Source of the DNA: a bacterium
GTDB taxonomy: Bacteria > 4484-113 > JALSIF01
Assembly: GCA_026981635.1 (NCBI GenBank)
Contig: JALSIF010000315.1
Coordinates: 1 to 7,399 of the forward strand
Length of the DNA: 7,399 nucleotides
Direction of reading: 5' to 3'
The notes under the pieces are model-generated. The model searched no databases. It saw only the letters and a list, made by a program, of their open reading frames with translations, and was not told the origin of the DNA. Below are positions 1 to 6,431 of this stretch, piece after piece (the stretch's first letter is position 1; every line of letters begins with the position of its first letter). The position numbers and the translations under genes were made by a program.

Positions 1-1171
1 CCTGCTTGACCCGCTCAAGGTAGCCGGTGATCTTGTTAAAGGCCTTCTCGTCAATCACCGCGTTAAGGAAGTTGGAAAAGTCCCGCACATCCCCCATCTT
101 CATGGATGAGATGTCTCGCAAAAGCCACTCTCTCACCTCCTCCCACAGGGACTGGGGGATGTAGGCCCGGCTGGCCGCCGAGCACTTCTGTCCCTGATAC
201 TCAAAGGCTCCCCGGCTAAGGGCAGTGATCAGCGCCTCAACGTCGGCGCTCCGGTGGGCAAAGACGAAGTCCTTCCCCCCGGTCTCGCCCACGATGCGGG
301 GATAGGAGCGGTAGCGGTCAATGTTTTCCCCGATGGTGCGGAACATGAACTGGAAGGTCTTGGTGGAACCGGTAAAGTGCAGGCCGGCCAGGTCGGGATG
401 GGTCAGGCAGACCTCCCCCACCTCCTGGGGTGGCTCGGCGTGGATAAGGTTTATCACCCCGGGGGGAAGCCCCGCCTCCTCCAGGATGAGGTAGGTGACC
501 CAAGCCGACAGGGTCTGGGTGAAGGTGGGCTTCCACACCGCCACATTCCCCATCAGGGCCGGTGCGGTGGGCAGGTTTCCCCCGATGGAGGTGAAGTTGA
601 AGGGGGTGACGGCAAAGATGAACCCCTCCAGGGGGCGGTACTCCAGCCGGTTCCACACCCCTCGCGAGGAGATGGGTGGCTGGTCGGTGTAGATCAGGTA
701 GGCGTAGTAGGCGTTGAAGCGCCAAAAGTCAATCAGCTCACAGGCGCTGTCAATCTCAGCCTGGAAGATGTTCTTGGACTGGCCCAGCATGGTGGCGGCG
801 TTGTTGTCCTGGCGCTTGGGGCCGGCGAGGATCTCTGCCGCCTTGAGGAAGATGGCGATGCGCTGATACCAGGGCATGCGCGACCACTCCTGCCAAGCCT
901 CCTTGGCCGCCTCAATGGCCCTCAGGGCCTCCTCCTTCCCGGCCAGGTGCACCTTGGCCAGCACCAGGTCGTGGTCATGGGGGGCGCGAAGCTCCTTGAT
1001 GTTTCCGGTATAGACCCGCTCTCCCCCGATCACGCAGGGGATCTCCAGCGGGGCCTGGGAGATGAACTCCTCAAGCTTGGCCTTTACCGCCGCCCGCTCT
1101 GGCGTGCCCGGGGCGTAGGAGAGGACCGGCTCGTTGTCAGGCAGATTCAGTTTTGGAATGCTCCCACCCAT
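1..1171 (-). CDS. pruA: L-glutamate gamma-semialdehyde (1-pyrroline-5-carboxylate) dehydrogenase, ALDH4A1-type, 3' end cut by window edge
   Basis: This NAD(P)-dependent aldehyde dehydrogenase oxidises glutamate gamma-semialdehyde/P5C to glutamate, the second step of proline breakdown, in the cytoplasm. I translated the minus strand by hand and it is open for 390 codons to position 1. Typical family length is about 520-560 aa, so some 130-170 C-terminal residues lie outside. Visible motifs are TPFNFT with oxyanion Asn192, GETGGKD with general base Glu296, and GQKCSA with catalytic Cys330. The Glu-Cys spacing of 34 is that of active ALDHs. Segments such as LIDFWRFNAYYA, IGGNLPTAPALMGN and AFEYQGQKCSA resemble, from memory, human ALDH4A1 more than the short RocA type. 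An in-frame TAA lies six codons upstream of the ATG, so 1169-1171 is the first possible ATG. There is no SD. No proline dehydrogenase gene is visible, though one could lie beyond the left edge. Confidence 0.95.
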   Translation of the reverse strand, partial: MGGSIPKLNLPDNEPVLSYAPGTPERAAVKAKLEEFISQAPLEIPCVIGGERVYTGNIKELRAPHDHDLVLAKVHLAGKEEALRAIEAAKEAWQEWSRMPWYQRIAIFLKAAEILAGPKRQDNNAATMLGQSKNIFQAEIDSACELIDFWRFNAYYAYLIYTDQPPISSRGVWNRLEYRPLEGFIFAVTPFNFTSIGGNLPTAPALMGNVAVWKPTFTQTLSAWVTYLILEEAGLPPGVINLIHAEPPQEVGEVCLTHPDLAGLHFTGSTKTFQFMFRTIGENIDRYRSYPRIVGETGGKDFVFAHRSADVEALITALSRGAFEYQGQKCSAASRAYIPQSLWEEVREWLLRDISSMKMGDVRDFSNFLNAVIDEKAFNKITGYLERVKQ

Positions 1172-1177
1172 AGTGGG

Positions 1178-1205
1178 ATAATCTTAGCCGACCAAACTTT
1201 GTCAC
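1178..1205 (-). promoter_or_regulatory. Candidate promoter of the P5C dehydrogenase gene, leaderless
   Basis: On the minus strand GTGACA (1200-1205) and GATTAT (1178-1183) are separated by 16 bp, each resembling the -35/-10 consensus (GATTAT matches 4 of 6). Only six bases lie between the -10 and the ATG at 1171, so transcription would start at or within a base or two of the A of the start codon. The absence of any SD agrees with a leaderless mRNA. This is an inference from spacing, not a measured start. Confidence 0.4.
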
Positions 1206-1261
1206 CTGGTGGATGACACTGCCTTGAAATTCAGCCTGAGAACAGGGATCGGGAGTTTGCC

Positions 1262-3835
1262 ATGAGAAAGGGATGGCTGCTTTCAGCTGCTTTTCTGCTG
1301 GGGCTTTTTCTCTCTAGCTCTGCCCTGGCCGAAGAGCTTGCCCCACTCCCTGCTCCGGTCACCATTGAGGAGTGGAGCGCCTTGGGGCCCCTGCCGGTGG
1401 GGGTGAGGGAGGCGGGAGTTGACCCCACCGCCCGCTTCGGTGATCCCCTCACCCTGCCCCGAGCCCTTGGCCGGTGCGTGCCGAGTTACCTGGTGGAAGG
1501 GAACGAGGTGTGCTGGCGAAAGGTGAGGGCCGACGAGAAGGGCTGGGTGACCGTTGAGCCGGTGGGGATAAATGAGGACCTGCTCATGGACGAGTGGGGC
1601 CTGGCGGGGGTCATCTTTACCAACCTGGCCCGGGCCACCTTCACCGTGGAGGGTGGTCCCTACCGCGCTTTGGTGTGGGCCGACCGGGTGGGTTCCTTCA
1701 AGCTGAACGGCCGGGTCTACTACGGGAGCATCTATGGCTACCACCGGGCGCCGGTGCCGGTGGTCCTCCGGCCGGGGGAGAACCGCATTGAGCTGGCCAC
1801 CCGGGGAGACGGCCGCTTCCGCATTGAGATCCTTCCCCCGGAAGATGACCTGTTCATCTCTTCTGGCGACTTTACCCTTCCCGACCTGGTGAGAGGCAAG
1901 CGCCTGCCAACCCTTGTCGGAGTTACCCTGGTAAACGCCACCAACCGCTGGATCACCCCCCGGCTTTATCTCAAGCCAAACGAACTCTACGAGGAGGAGG
2001 TCTCCCATCCCGAGGTCTCCCTCGCTCCCCTTTCCATCATGAAGCTGCCAGTCAAACTTACCCCCAAGCTGGAAAGCTTTCCCGCCGACTACCCGGAGGA
2101 GGTGGTGGAGCTGACTCTGGTGGTGGAGGGAGAGGGGCTTTCCAGTAAGACCAGCTTCAGCCTCAGGGTGCGCGATCCCGACCAGGCCTACAAGGTGACC
2201 TTCAAGTCCCAGATTGACGGTTCGGTCCAGTACTACGGGATCCGCTACCCCAAGGGGTTTGATGCCAACAGGAAGTATGCCCTCATCATCTCCCTCCACG
2301 GAGCGGGGGTGGAGGGGATCGGCATGGCCCAGGCCCACCAGCCCCTGGACTGGGCCTTCGTGGTCTCCCCCACCAACCGCCGCCCCTTCGGCTTTGACTG
2401 GCAGGACTGGGGCCGGCTGGACCTGCTGGAGGTGCTTGACCGGGTTACCTTGACCCTGCCGGTGGACCAGGAGCGCATCTACCTCATGGGCCACTCCATG
2501 GGCGGACACGGCACCTGGATAAACGGCTTCCTCTATCCCGACCGCTTTGCCGCCATCGGGCCGGAGGCGGGCTGGACCACCTTTGACCTCTATGTGCCCA
2601 TGTTTATGCGCCGCAACCTGATCCTGGGCGACCCGGACCTAAACCGCCTTTGGCGGCTGGCCCTGCGGGAGGAGAACACGGTGCTCCTGGCTAGAAACGC
2701 CACCAATCTTCCCGTCTTTGCGGTGGTGGGAAGCGCCGACGACAACGTCCCTCCCCAGCAGCCCCGCATGCTGGTCTCCATGCTCAGGCTTCTGGGCAAC
2801 GACCAGGTGGAGTTCCACGAGCTTCCCGGCCAGCCCCACTGGTGGGGCGATCCCAAGGTGCCCGGCCGAACCCCGCCCAACTACACCCCCCTGCTTGAGT
2901 TCCTGCAGGAAAGGCGTCTCAACCCCTACCCGCGGAAGGTGAGCTTCTTCTCCCACAACTACTCGGTAAACGACCGGGCCTACTGGGTCAAGGTGCTAAG
3001 GCCCTTCAAAGTCTATGAGGACATCGTGGTTGAGGCCGAGGCAGTTTCGCGTAGCCGCATTGAGGTTAAGACCAGAAACGTTGAGTACCTGGAGCTTGTC
3101 CTCTCTGAGAAGCTGGTTGATCCCGGCAAGGTCCAGATTGTGATTGATGGGGTGGAGCTTGAAGTTGAATTTGAGGGCGGGGAATATCCGGTTGACTTCC
3201 AGCGGGCCGAGACCTGGGGGCTAAGCTGCGGCTGCGAGGAGATCTCCCCCCTCAAAGCTGGCCTCACCTACGGGCCCATGAAGCAGGTCTATATGAAGCC
3301 CTTCCTGCTGGTCTACGGAACCGCCGGCTCTCCTGAGCAGACCGAGCAGAATCTCCATCTAGCCCGCCTCACCGCCCAGCGTTGGTGGTACCAGGCCAAC
3401 GGCTTTGCCCAGATAGTCGCCGACCGGGAGGTTGGCGAGGAGGAGGAGCTTAACTACAACCTGGTGCTCATCGGCGGTCCAGAATCAAACCTGGTCACCG
3501 CCCGCCTGATGGACAGGCTGCCCATCCAGGTGGTGGGCCGGGAGGTGCGGCTTGCCGGTAGGCGCATCGTGAGGGAGGAGCCGGTGGCGGTCAAGTTCGT
3601 CTATCCCCACCCCAAGCACCATCAGAACCTGGTCATGGTGATGGCGGCCACCGACCCCGCCGCCTACTCCCTGCTTCCCTCCCTGGGGGTGATCTACTCG
3701 GCCTCCGGCATGCCCGACTTCATCGTGGTGGGCCGAGAGCTTCGCACCCTGGGCTACGCTGGGGCGCGTGCCTTCGGCTTCTTCAACCTGCGCTGGGAAT
3801 ATGCCCCGGAGCTCACCTACCTCAACCCGGAGTAG
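1262..3835 (+). CDS. Secreted alpha/beta-hydrolase (prolyl oligopeptidase/esterase-like) with N-terminal beta-rich region and C-terminal module
   Basis: This 857-aa exported serine hydrolase has an unknown substrate; an esterase or peptidase acting outside the membrane is likely. Residues 1-23 are a signal peptide ending SSALA before EELAP. About residues 95-300 look beta-rich and resemble sugar-binding/Ig-like regions of polysaccharide-active enzymes (segments LNGRVYYGSIYGYHRAP and LRPGENRIEL). The catalytic domain spans about 309-558: HGAG oxyanion motif at 346-349, nucleophile Ser412 in GHSMGG, acid Asp493 in GSADDNVP, and His526 in GQPHWWGD, so the triad is complete. Residues about 560-857 form a further region; from FLLVYGTAGSPEQT to NLVLIGGPESN it has an alternating beta/alpha, flavodoxin-like look. 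An SD GGGAG (1251-1255) sits 6 nt before the ATG. The gene is divergent from the P5C dehydrogenase and stands alone. Its stop lies 2 bp from the stop of the opposing gene. Confidence 0.9.
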   Translation: MRKGWLLSAAFLLGLFLSSSALAEELAPLPAPVTIEEWSALGPLPVGVREAGVDPTARFGDPLTLPRALGRCVPSYLVEGNEVCWRKVRADEKGWVTVEPVGINEDLLMDEWGLAGVIFTNLARATFTVEGGPYRALVWADRVGSFKLNGRVYYGSIYGYHRAPVPVVLRPGENRIELATRGDGRFRIEILPPEDDLFISSGDFTLPDLVRGKRLPTLVGVTLVNATNRWITPRLYLKPNELYEEEVSHPEVSLAPLSIMKLPVKLTPKLESFPADYPEEVVELTLVVEGEGLSSKTSFSLRVRDPDQAYKVTFKSQIDGSVQYYGIRYPKGFDANRKYALIISLHGAGVEGIGMAQAHQPLDWAFVVSPTNRRPFGFDWQDWGRLDLLEVLDRVTLTLPVDQERIYLMGHSMGGHGTWINGFLYPDRFAAIGPEAGWTTFDLYVPMFMRRNLILGDPDLNRLWRLALREENTVLLARNATNLPVFAVVGSADDNVPPQQPRMLVSMLRLLGNDQVEFHELPGQPHWWGDPKVPGRTPPNYTPLLEFLQERRLNPYPRKVSFFSHNYSVNDRAYWVKVLRPFKVYEDIVVEAEAVSRSRIEVKTRNVEYLELVLSEKLVDPGKVQIVIDGVELEVEFEGGEYPVDFQRAETWGLSCGCEEISPLKAGLTYGPMKQVYMKPFLLVYGTAGSPEQTEQNLHLARLTAQRWWYQANGFAQIVADREVGEEEELNYNLVLIGGPESNLVTARLMDRLPIQVVGREVRLAGRRIVREEPVAVKFVYPHPKHHQNLVMVMAATDPAAYSLLPSLGVIYSASGMPDFIVVGRELRTLGYAGARAFGFFNLRWEYAPELTYLNPE

Positions 3836-3837
3836 GG

Positions 3838-4593
3838 CTAGCCCTCACCCAGGGTCTTGGTCAACTTGCTGGCCAGCCCCATCAGGTATCCGCCACCCCC
3901 CACCAGCAGGACCACCAGCACCCACACGGTCAGGGTCAGCCACCCGGGACGCTCCACTGCCACCGCCGGCTGGCCCACCCCAGGGGGAGGGGCGGCAGAC
4001 TGGGGAACAGGGGGAGGGGAAGTTGCCGCGGGCTGAACGGGGGAGGAAGCCTTACTCTCGGGTGGACCACCATCAGGTGGTGCTGCTTCCCCGCTTGCTG
4101 TTTCAGCCTGCCCCGCCGAAGCTCCATCAGCAGTGGGTGGCTCTGCGGTCTGCACTCCCCTTCCCATCATGCCACCGGCGGGTCCCATTCCGCCCATGCC
4201 CATTCCGGCCCCACCCATCATGCCTGGCGTGATGCGGATGCGTTCCTTGGCCACCTCATCGCCTGAGCGAAGGATGAGCTCATAGGGGCCGGGGCGAAGG
4301 TCTTGGGGAAGGGTGATCCTGAGGGTGAAATCCTCTCCTCCAACTTTGTACATCCCCAATGGGATCTCTCCCCGGGTCCCCTTAATCACCACCTCAACCG
4401 ACTTTGCCCCCTCAAACCCGACCGCTTCAATGGCCACTGTGTCCCCTGGTGGCATCTGGCTGTGGCTGAGCTTCATCATGGGTCCTTCACCGTGGGCCAG
4501 AGCGGGAGGAGCAGGGAGGTAAATCCCCAGAAGGCTTAGGCCTACGGCCAGGGCAAAAGCTCCAAGCATCTTTTGACTGAGAAGCCTGTCCAT
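3838..4593 (-). CDS. Exported, C-terminally membrane-anchored protein with Ig-like domain, Met-rich stretch and Pro-rich linker
   Basis: I recognise no named family. The 251-aa protein has a signal peptide (1-33) ending PALA, so the predicted mature protein starts with His34 (HGEG). Met39, Met40, His44 and Met47 follow closely. Residues about 45-122 form a small beta-sandwich-like domain (PPGDTVAIEAVGF and a LRPGPYEL turn), similar in style to Ig-like/CopC-like folds. Residues 124-146 are Gly/Met-rich with seven Met (125, 126, 131, 133, 136, 142, 143). Residues 147-217 are a Pro/Ala/Ser-rich linker, and 218-240 form one transmembrane helix followed by a short Lys-containing tail. Clustered Met with an N-terminal His suggests Cu(I)/Cu(II) binding, but this is inference. 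The SD GAGGTGAT (4599-4606) lies 5 nt upstream. The gene starts 38 bp after the cytochrome b stop and is very likely co-transcribed with it. Confidence 0.85.
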   Translation of the reverse strand: MDRLLSQKMLGAFALAVGLSLLGIYLPAPPALAHGEGPMMKLSHSQMPPGDTVAIEAVGFEGAKSVEVVIKGTRGEIPLGMYKVGGEDFTLRITLPQDLRPGPYELILRSGDEVAKERIRITPGMMGGAGMGMGGMGPAGGMMGRGVQTAEPPTADGASAGQAETASGEAAPPDGGPPESKASSPVQPAATSPPPVPQSAAPPPGVGQPAVAVERPGWLTLTVWVLVVLLVGGGGYLMGLASKLTKTLGEG

Positions 4594-4598
4594 CTCAC

Positions 4599-4606
4599 AT
4601 CACCTC
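4599..4606 (-). promoter_or_regulatory. Shine-Dalgarno site of the Met-rich protein gene
   Basis: The minus strand reads GAGGTGAT five bases before the ATG at 4593. It lies in the 38-bp gap after the cytochrome b stop and supports this start and independent translation within the operon. Confidence 0.75.
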
Positions 4607-4631
4607 ACTGGTCGCTAAATCGGGCATCCCA

Positions 4632-5678
4632 TCACATCCCCAGGTGGCTGGCGGGTGGGCTAAGCGCTCCCCAGACGGTGAAGAAGAGCCAAAGCAGGAG
4701 TCCCACGACAAGGAGCAGGCGGGTAAGTTTTATGCGGAGCTCCTCCTTGAGGCTGGGCAGGTTGGCCACCGCCAGGAAGGCAAGCAGAAAGACCACCATG
4801 ATGGCTGAGCCCACCAGGATGCCCATCGCCCCCATCCAGTTTTCCAGCTGGTAGAAGACCAGAAAGGGCAAGGGCGGCTTGGTCGCCTCAATTCCCTCCA
4901 CTGCCCGGTTGAGAAGCACCGGCGGGAAATAGGTCCCAAGAATGATGAGAACTCCTAAAGAAAGCAGGCTTAGGCCACCGAGCTTAATGGCGTGGGTGTA
5001 GAAGGGAACTTTGGGCTGGGGCTTGCCCTCAAGTTCTGGGGGAGTGGAGATGCCGTGGTGGCGGATGTAGAAGAGGTGCAGGCCGAGCAGAAATAGCAGG
5101 ATCAGGGGGAGGATGGAGATATGCCAGGTGACCACCCGCTGGAGCATCTCGTTAGTGAGGGTAAGCTCCTCGCTTACCGGATAGGTGAGTGGACCAAGTA
5201 GGTCATTTACCGCCTTGAAATGTTGCAAAGCCTCGTATCCCTCCTGGTCCCACTTGAGCACCGTGCCGGTGAAGTAGAGGTTGATAAGCACCCCGAGAAG
5301 GAGCAGTCCAACGATGAAGTTTATCCCCCGCGGATAACGCAGGGCTAGGGTCCACACCACCCGGGCAAGGTGGACGATCACCAGCGCCACCGCCAGGGTT
5401 GCGCTCCAATAGTGGACTCCCCTCACGATGGAGAGCCAGGGAATGTCGGCGCTGATAGCAAACACACTGTCCCAGGCAAGGTCACTTTGGGGGGCGTAGT
5501 ACTGGGAGAGGATGATGCCGGTGACGATTGCCCAGACGATCAGCCCCAGGGTAAGACCTCCCAGGCTGTACCAGAGGCTATTGGCGTGTGGTGGGATAGG
5601 GTAGCTAACGGCGTCGAAGCCCAGAGCTTTAGCCGTGGAGAGATTGGAGAGATTTGAATGGCTGTCTTCCTGCTTCAT
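4632..5678 (-). CDS. Cytochrome b6/subunit IV-like diheme cytochrome b
   Basis: This 348-aa integral membrane protein should carry two b hemes and move electrons across the membrane as the cytochrome b of a bc-type quinol oxidoreductase or related complex. Seven hydrophobic helices correspond to cytochrome b6 (four) fused to subunit IV (three). Heme ligands are His89/His103 (spacing 14) and His186/His201 (spacing 15); spacing 15 in the second pair is the b6 type. LKWDQEGYEALQ matches the b6 segment around SLPWDQIGYWA, and IRHHGIS matches b6 IRKQGIS. WYSLGG has Ser38 where b6 has Cys35, so covalent heme c_n attachment is not expected. The Qo motif PEWY aligns to PPLP (268-271), so its Glu is absent. 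No Rieske or cytochrome c gene is in the window. The SD is weak (GGTAGG, 11 nt upstream). The Met-rich protein gene follows in the same operon. Confidence 0.93.
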   Translation of the reverse strand: MKQEDSHSNLSNLSTAKALGFDAVSYPIPPHANSLWYSLGGLTLGLIVWAIVTGIILSQYYAPQSDLAWDSVFAISADIPWLSIVRGVHYWSATLAVALVIVHLARVVWTLALRYPRGINFIVGLLLLGVLINLYFTGTVLKWDQEGYEALQHFKAVNDLLGPLTYPVSEELTLTNEMLQRVVTWHISILPLILLFLLGLHLFYIRHHGISTPPELEGKPQPKVPFYTHAIKLGGLSLLSLGVLIILGTYFPPVLLNRAVEGIEATKPPLPFLVFYQLENWMGAMGILVGSAIMVVFLLAFLAVANLPSLKEELRIKLTRLLLVVGLLLWLFFTVWGALSPPASHLGM

Positions 5679-5718
5679 CTTGATGCGAGCCTACCGAAAA
5701 TTAATAGGGCCAGTCTAA

Positions 5719-5747
5719 CATATATACCCCTCTGGGGTATTTGTCAA
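5719..5747 (-). promoter_or_regulatory. Promoter of the cytochrome b operon
   Basis: The minus strand has a perfect -35 TTGACA (5742-5747), a 17-bp spacer and TATATG (5719-5724) as -10; an overlapping TATATA with a 15-bp spacer is a second choice. The predicted start near 5712 leaves a leader of about 34 nt. The -35 overlaps the TGA stop of the upstream gene (5744-5746), so the operon can be transcribed independently of it. Confidence 0.65.
5724..5740 (-). promoter_or_regulatory. Palindromic operator in the promoter spacer, CsoR/CstR-like
   Basis: The minus strand reads ATACCCC-AGA-GGGGTAT, a perfect 7-bp inverted repeat with a 3-bp centre filling the space between -35 and -10. An A/T-flanked C-run facing a G-run is typical, as I recall it, of operators of the CsoR/RcnR/CstR family, which sense Cu(I), Ni/Co, formaldehyde or persulfide. 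A repressor here would block RNA polymerase directly. The three-base loop and the lack of a following U-run argue against a terminator. No regulator gene of this family is visible in the window. Confidence 0.5.
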
Positions 5748-6367
5748 CCCCCTGGGGGCAAGCCTGCCTTCTCCGCCTTGACCAGAAGCTTGATCAGGGA
5801 GAAGGCAGGGTCTTTAAGGTCAGCGGGAAGCATCACCTCCCAGTGGCGGTTGAGGTAGCTTTTGAGGTAGCTAATGACATCACCTAGGGAAATGGCGATA
5901 TACCCGGGGGTTTGGCTGGGGAGGTAGGAGCCGAAGGCGACCAGCCTGAGGTGGCAGGTCCGGTCGTGGAGACAGATCTCGGCATCACCCCGGCTGAGGA
6001 GTCTTTCCACTTGGTGTTCCACCTCCTCCTGTGGGCAGCAGCCAAAGCGGAGCAGGGCTGCCCGGAGCACGGCTGGTCGTCGGGCGGCTGCGTTTAGTTC
6101 GGCGCGGCCCTCCTTTACTTCACCTACCAGCATCACCATCCGGTCGTCGGGCAATCTGAGTAGGGGATCGGTCTCCCGAAGCTCGCTTTCCTCTCCCCGT
6201 TCACCCACAATTGCCCTCGCCGTGCCGGGAAATCTAACCGCCAGGATGTCCAGGTCGGTTGCCTCCCGGTATCCCTCCCTAGTGTGCTCAATGATGGGAT
6301 ATTCGGTTACCGTGAAGAAGCCGTTGAGCCTAAGGTAGGCTTGTGCCAGTGCTACCGCGATGTCCAC
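5744..6367 (-). CDS. PD-(D/E)XK nuclease-like protein of unknown function
   Basis: The 207-aa protein begins at GTG (6365-6367), chosen because a perfect SD AAAGGAGGT (6376-6384) lies 8 nt upstream. The longer open frame to 6652 would run through the divergent ferritin-like gene and has no support. The N-terminus is a helix (IAVALAQAYLRLNGFFTV) followed by a beta strand. Then TDLDILAVRF (Asp38/Asp40) and VGEVKEG (Glu83, Lys85) give the spaced Asp...Glu-x-Lys pattern of the PD-(D/E)XK fold, also seen in Holliday junction resolvases and restriction enzymes. Four cysteines (110, 111, 132, 138) lie C-terminally and could bind metal or be structural. I do not recognise a named family. No methylase or phage genes flank it, so a restriction or phage role is unsupported. 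It lies upstream of, and in the same direction as, the cytochrome b operon. Confidence 0.75.
   Translation of the reverse strand: MDIAVALAQAYLRLNGFFTVTEYPIIEHTREGYREATDLDILAVRFPGTARAIVGERGEESELRETDPLLRLPDDRMVMLVGEVKEGRAELNAAARRPAVLRAALLRFGCCPQEEVEHQVERLLSRGDAEICLHDRTCHLRLVAFGSYLPSQTPGYIAISLGDVISYLKSYLNRHWEVMLPADLKDPAFSLIKLLVKAEKAGLPPGG
5748..5758 (-). promoter_or_regulatory. Second C5/G5 palindrome upstream of the -35
   Basis: CCCCC-A-GGGGG on the minus strand abuts the -35 box, and its centre (5753) is 21 bp from the centre of the spacer palindrome (5732). That places both on the same face of the helix, as expected for paired operator sites. It also encodes the last residues (Pro-Pro-Gly-Gly) of the upstream gene, so it may be coding coincidence. 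Confidence 0.3.
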
Positions 6368-6375
6368 TCTGAGAT

Positions 6376-6384
6376 ACCTCCTTT
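6376..6384 (-). promoter_or_regulatory. Shine-Dalgarno site deciding the GTG start of the nuclease-like gene
   Basis: AAAGGAGGT on the minus strand sits 8 nt before GTG 6367. It is the strongest SD in the neighbourhood and argues for the GTG start over any upstream codon, which would overlap the divergent gene. Confidence 0.75.
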
Positions 6385-6431
6385 GGGGATGCTGAAGTTG
6401 AGCATAGCCACAAGTTGATAAGCTAGGAGGT
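6376..6431 (-). promoter_or_regulatory. Possible SD-masking leader hairpin of the nuclease-like gene
   Basis: In the minus-strand transcript ACCTCCT (6431-6425) is fully complementary to AGGAGGT (6382-6376), the SD of the nuclease-like gene. Between them ATGCT and AGCAT form a 5-bp stem with a 7-base loop. If transcription starts upstream of about 6435, the SD could be paired and hidden. The first element, with flanks, reads ATCACCTCCT, identical to the usual 16S rRNA 3' tail. No known riboswitch class is recognised. Confidence 0.3.

Noticed and set aside
254-1216. Plus-strand open frame of 320 codons opposite the P5C dehydrogenase
   Set aside because: It is antisense to a clear ALDH gene, has Gly/His-rich low-information translation and no SD; such frames are common opposite GC-rich genes.
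1201-1217. Imperfect inverted repeat GTCACC...GGATGAC near the P5C dehydrogenase -35
   Set aside because: The arms are short and need a one-base bulge; chance occurrence cannot be excluded.
1283-2509. Minus-strand open frame of 408 codons inside the hydrolase gene
   Set aside because: It is a shadow of the hydrolase codon pattern (GH-, GG- and P-rich composition) with no domain features.
5724-5740. Intrinsic terminator for the nuclease-like gene
   Set aside because: The hairpin would have a 3-nt loop and is followed by ATATGTTAG, not a U-run; the placement between -35 and -10 fits an operator better.
5898-5914. Another CsoR-like sequence (ATACCCGGGGGT)
   Set aside because: It lies inside the coding region of the nuclease-like gene, is not a clean palindrome and has no promoter beside it.
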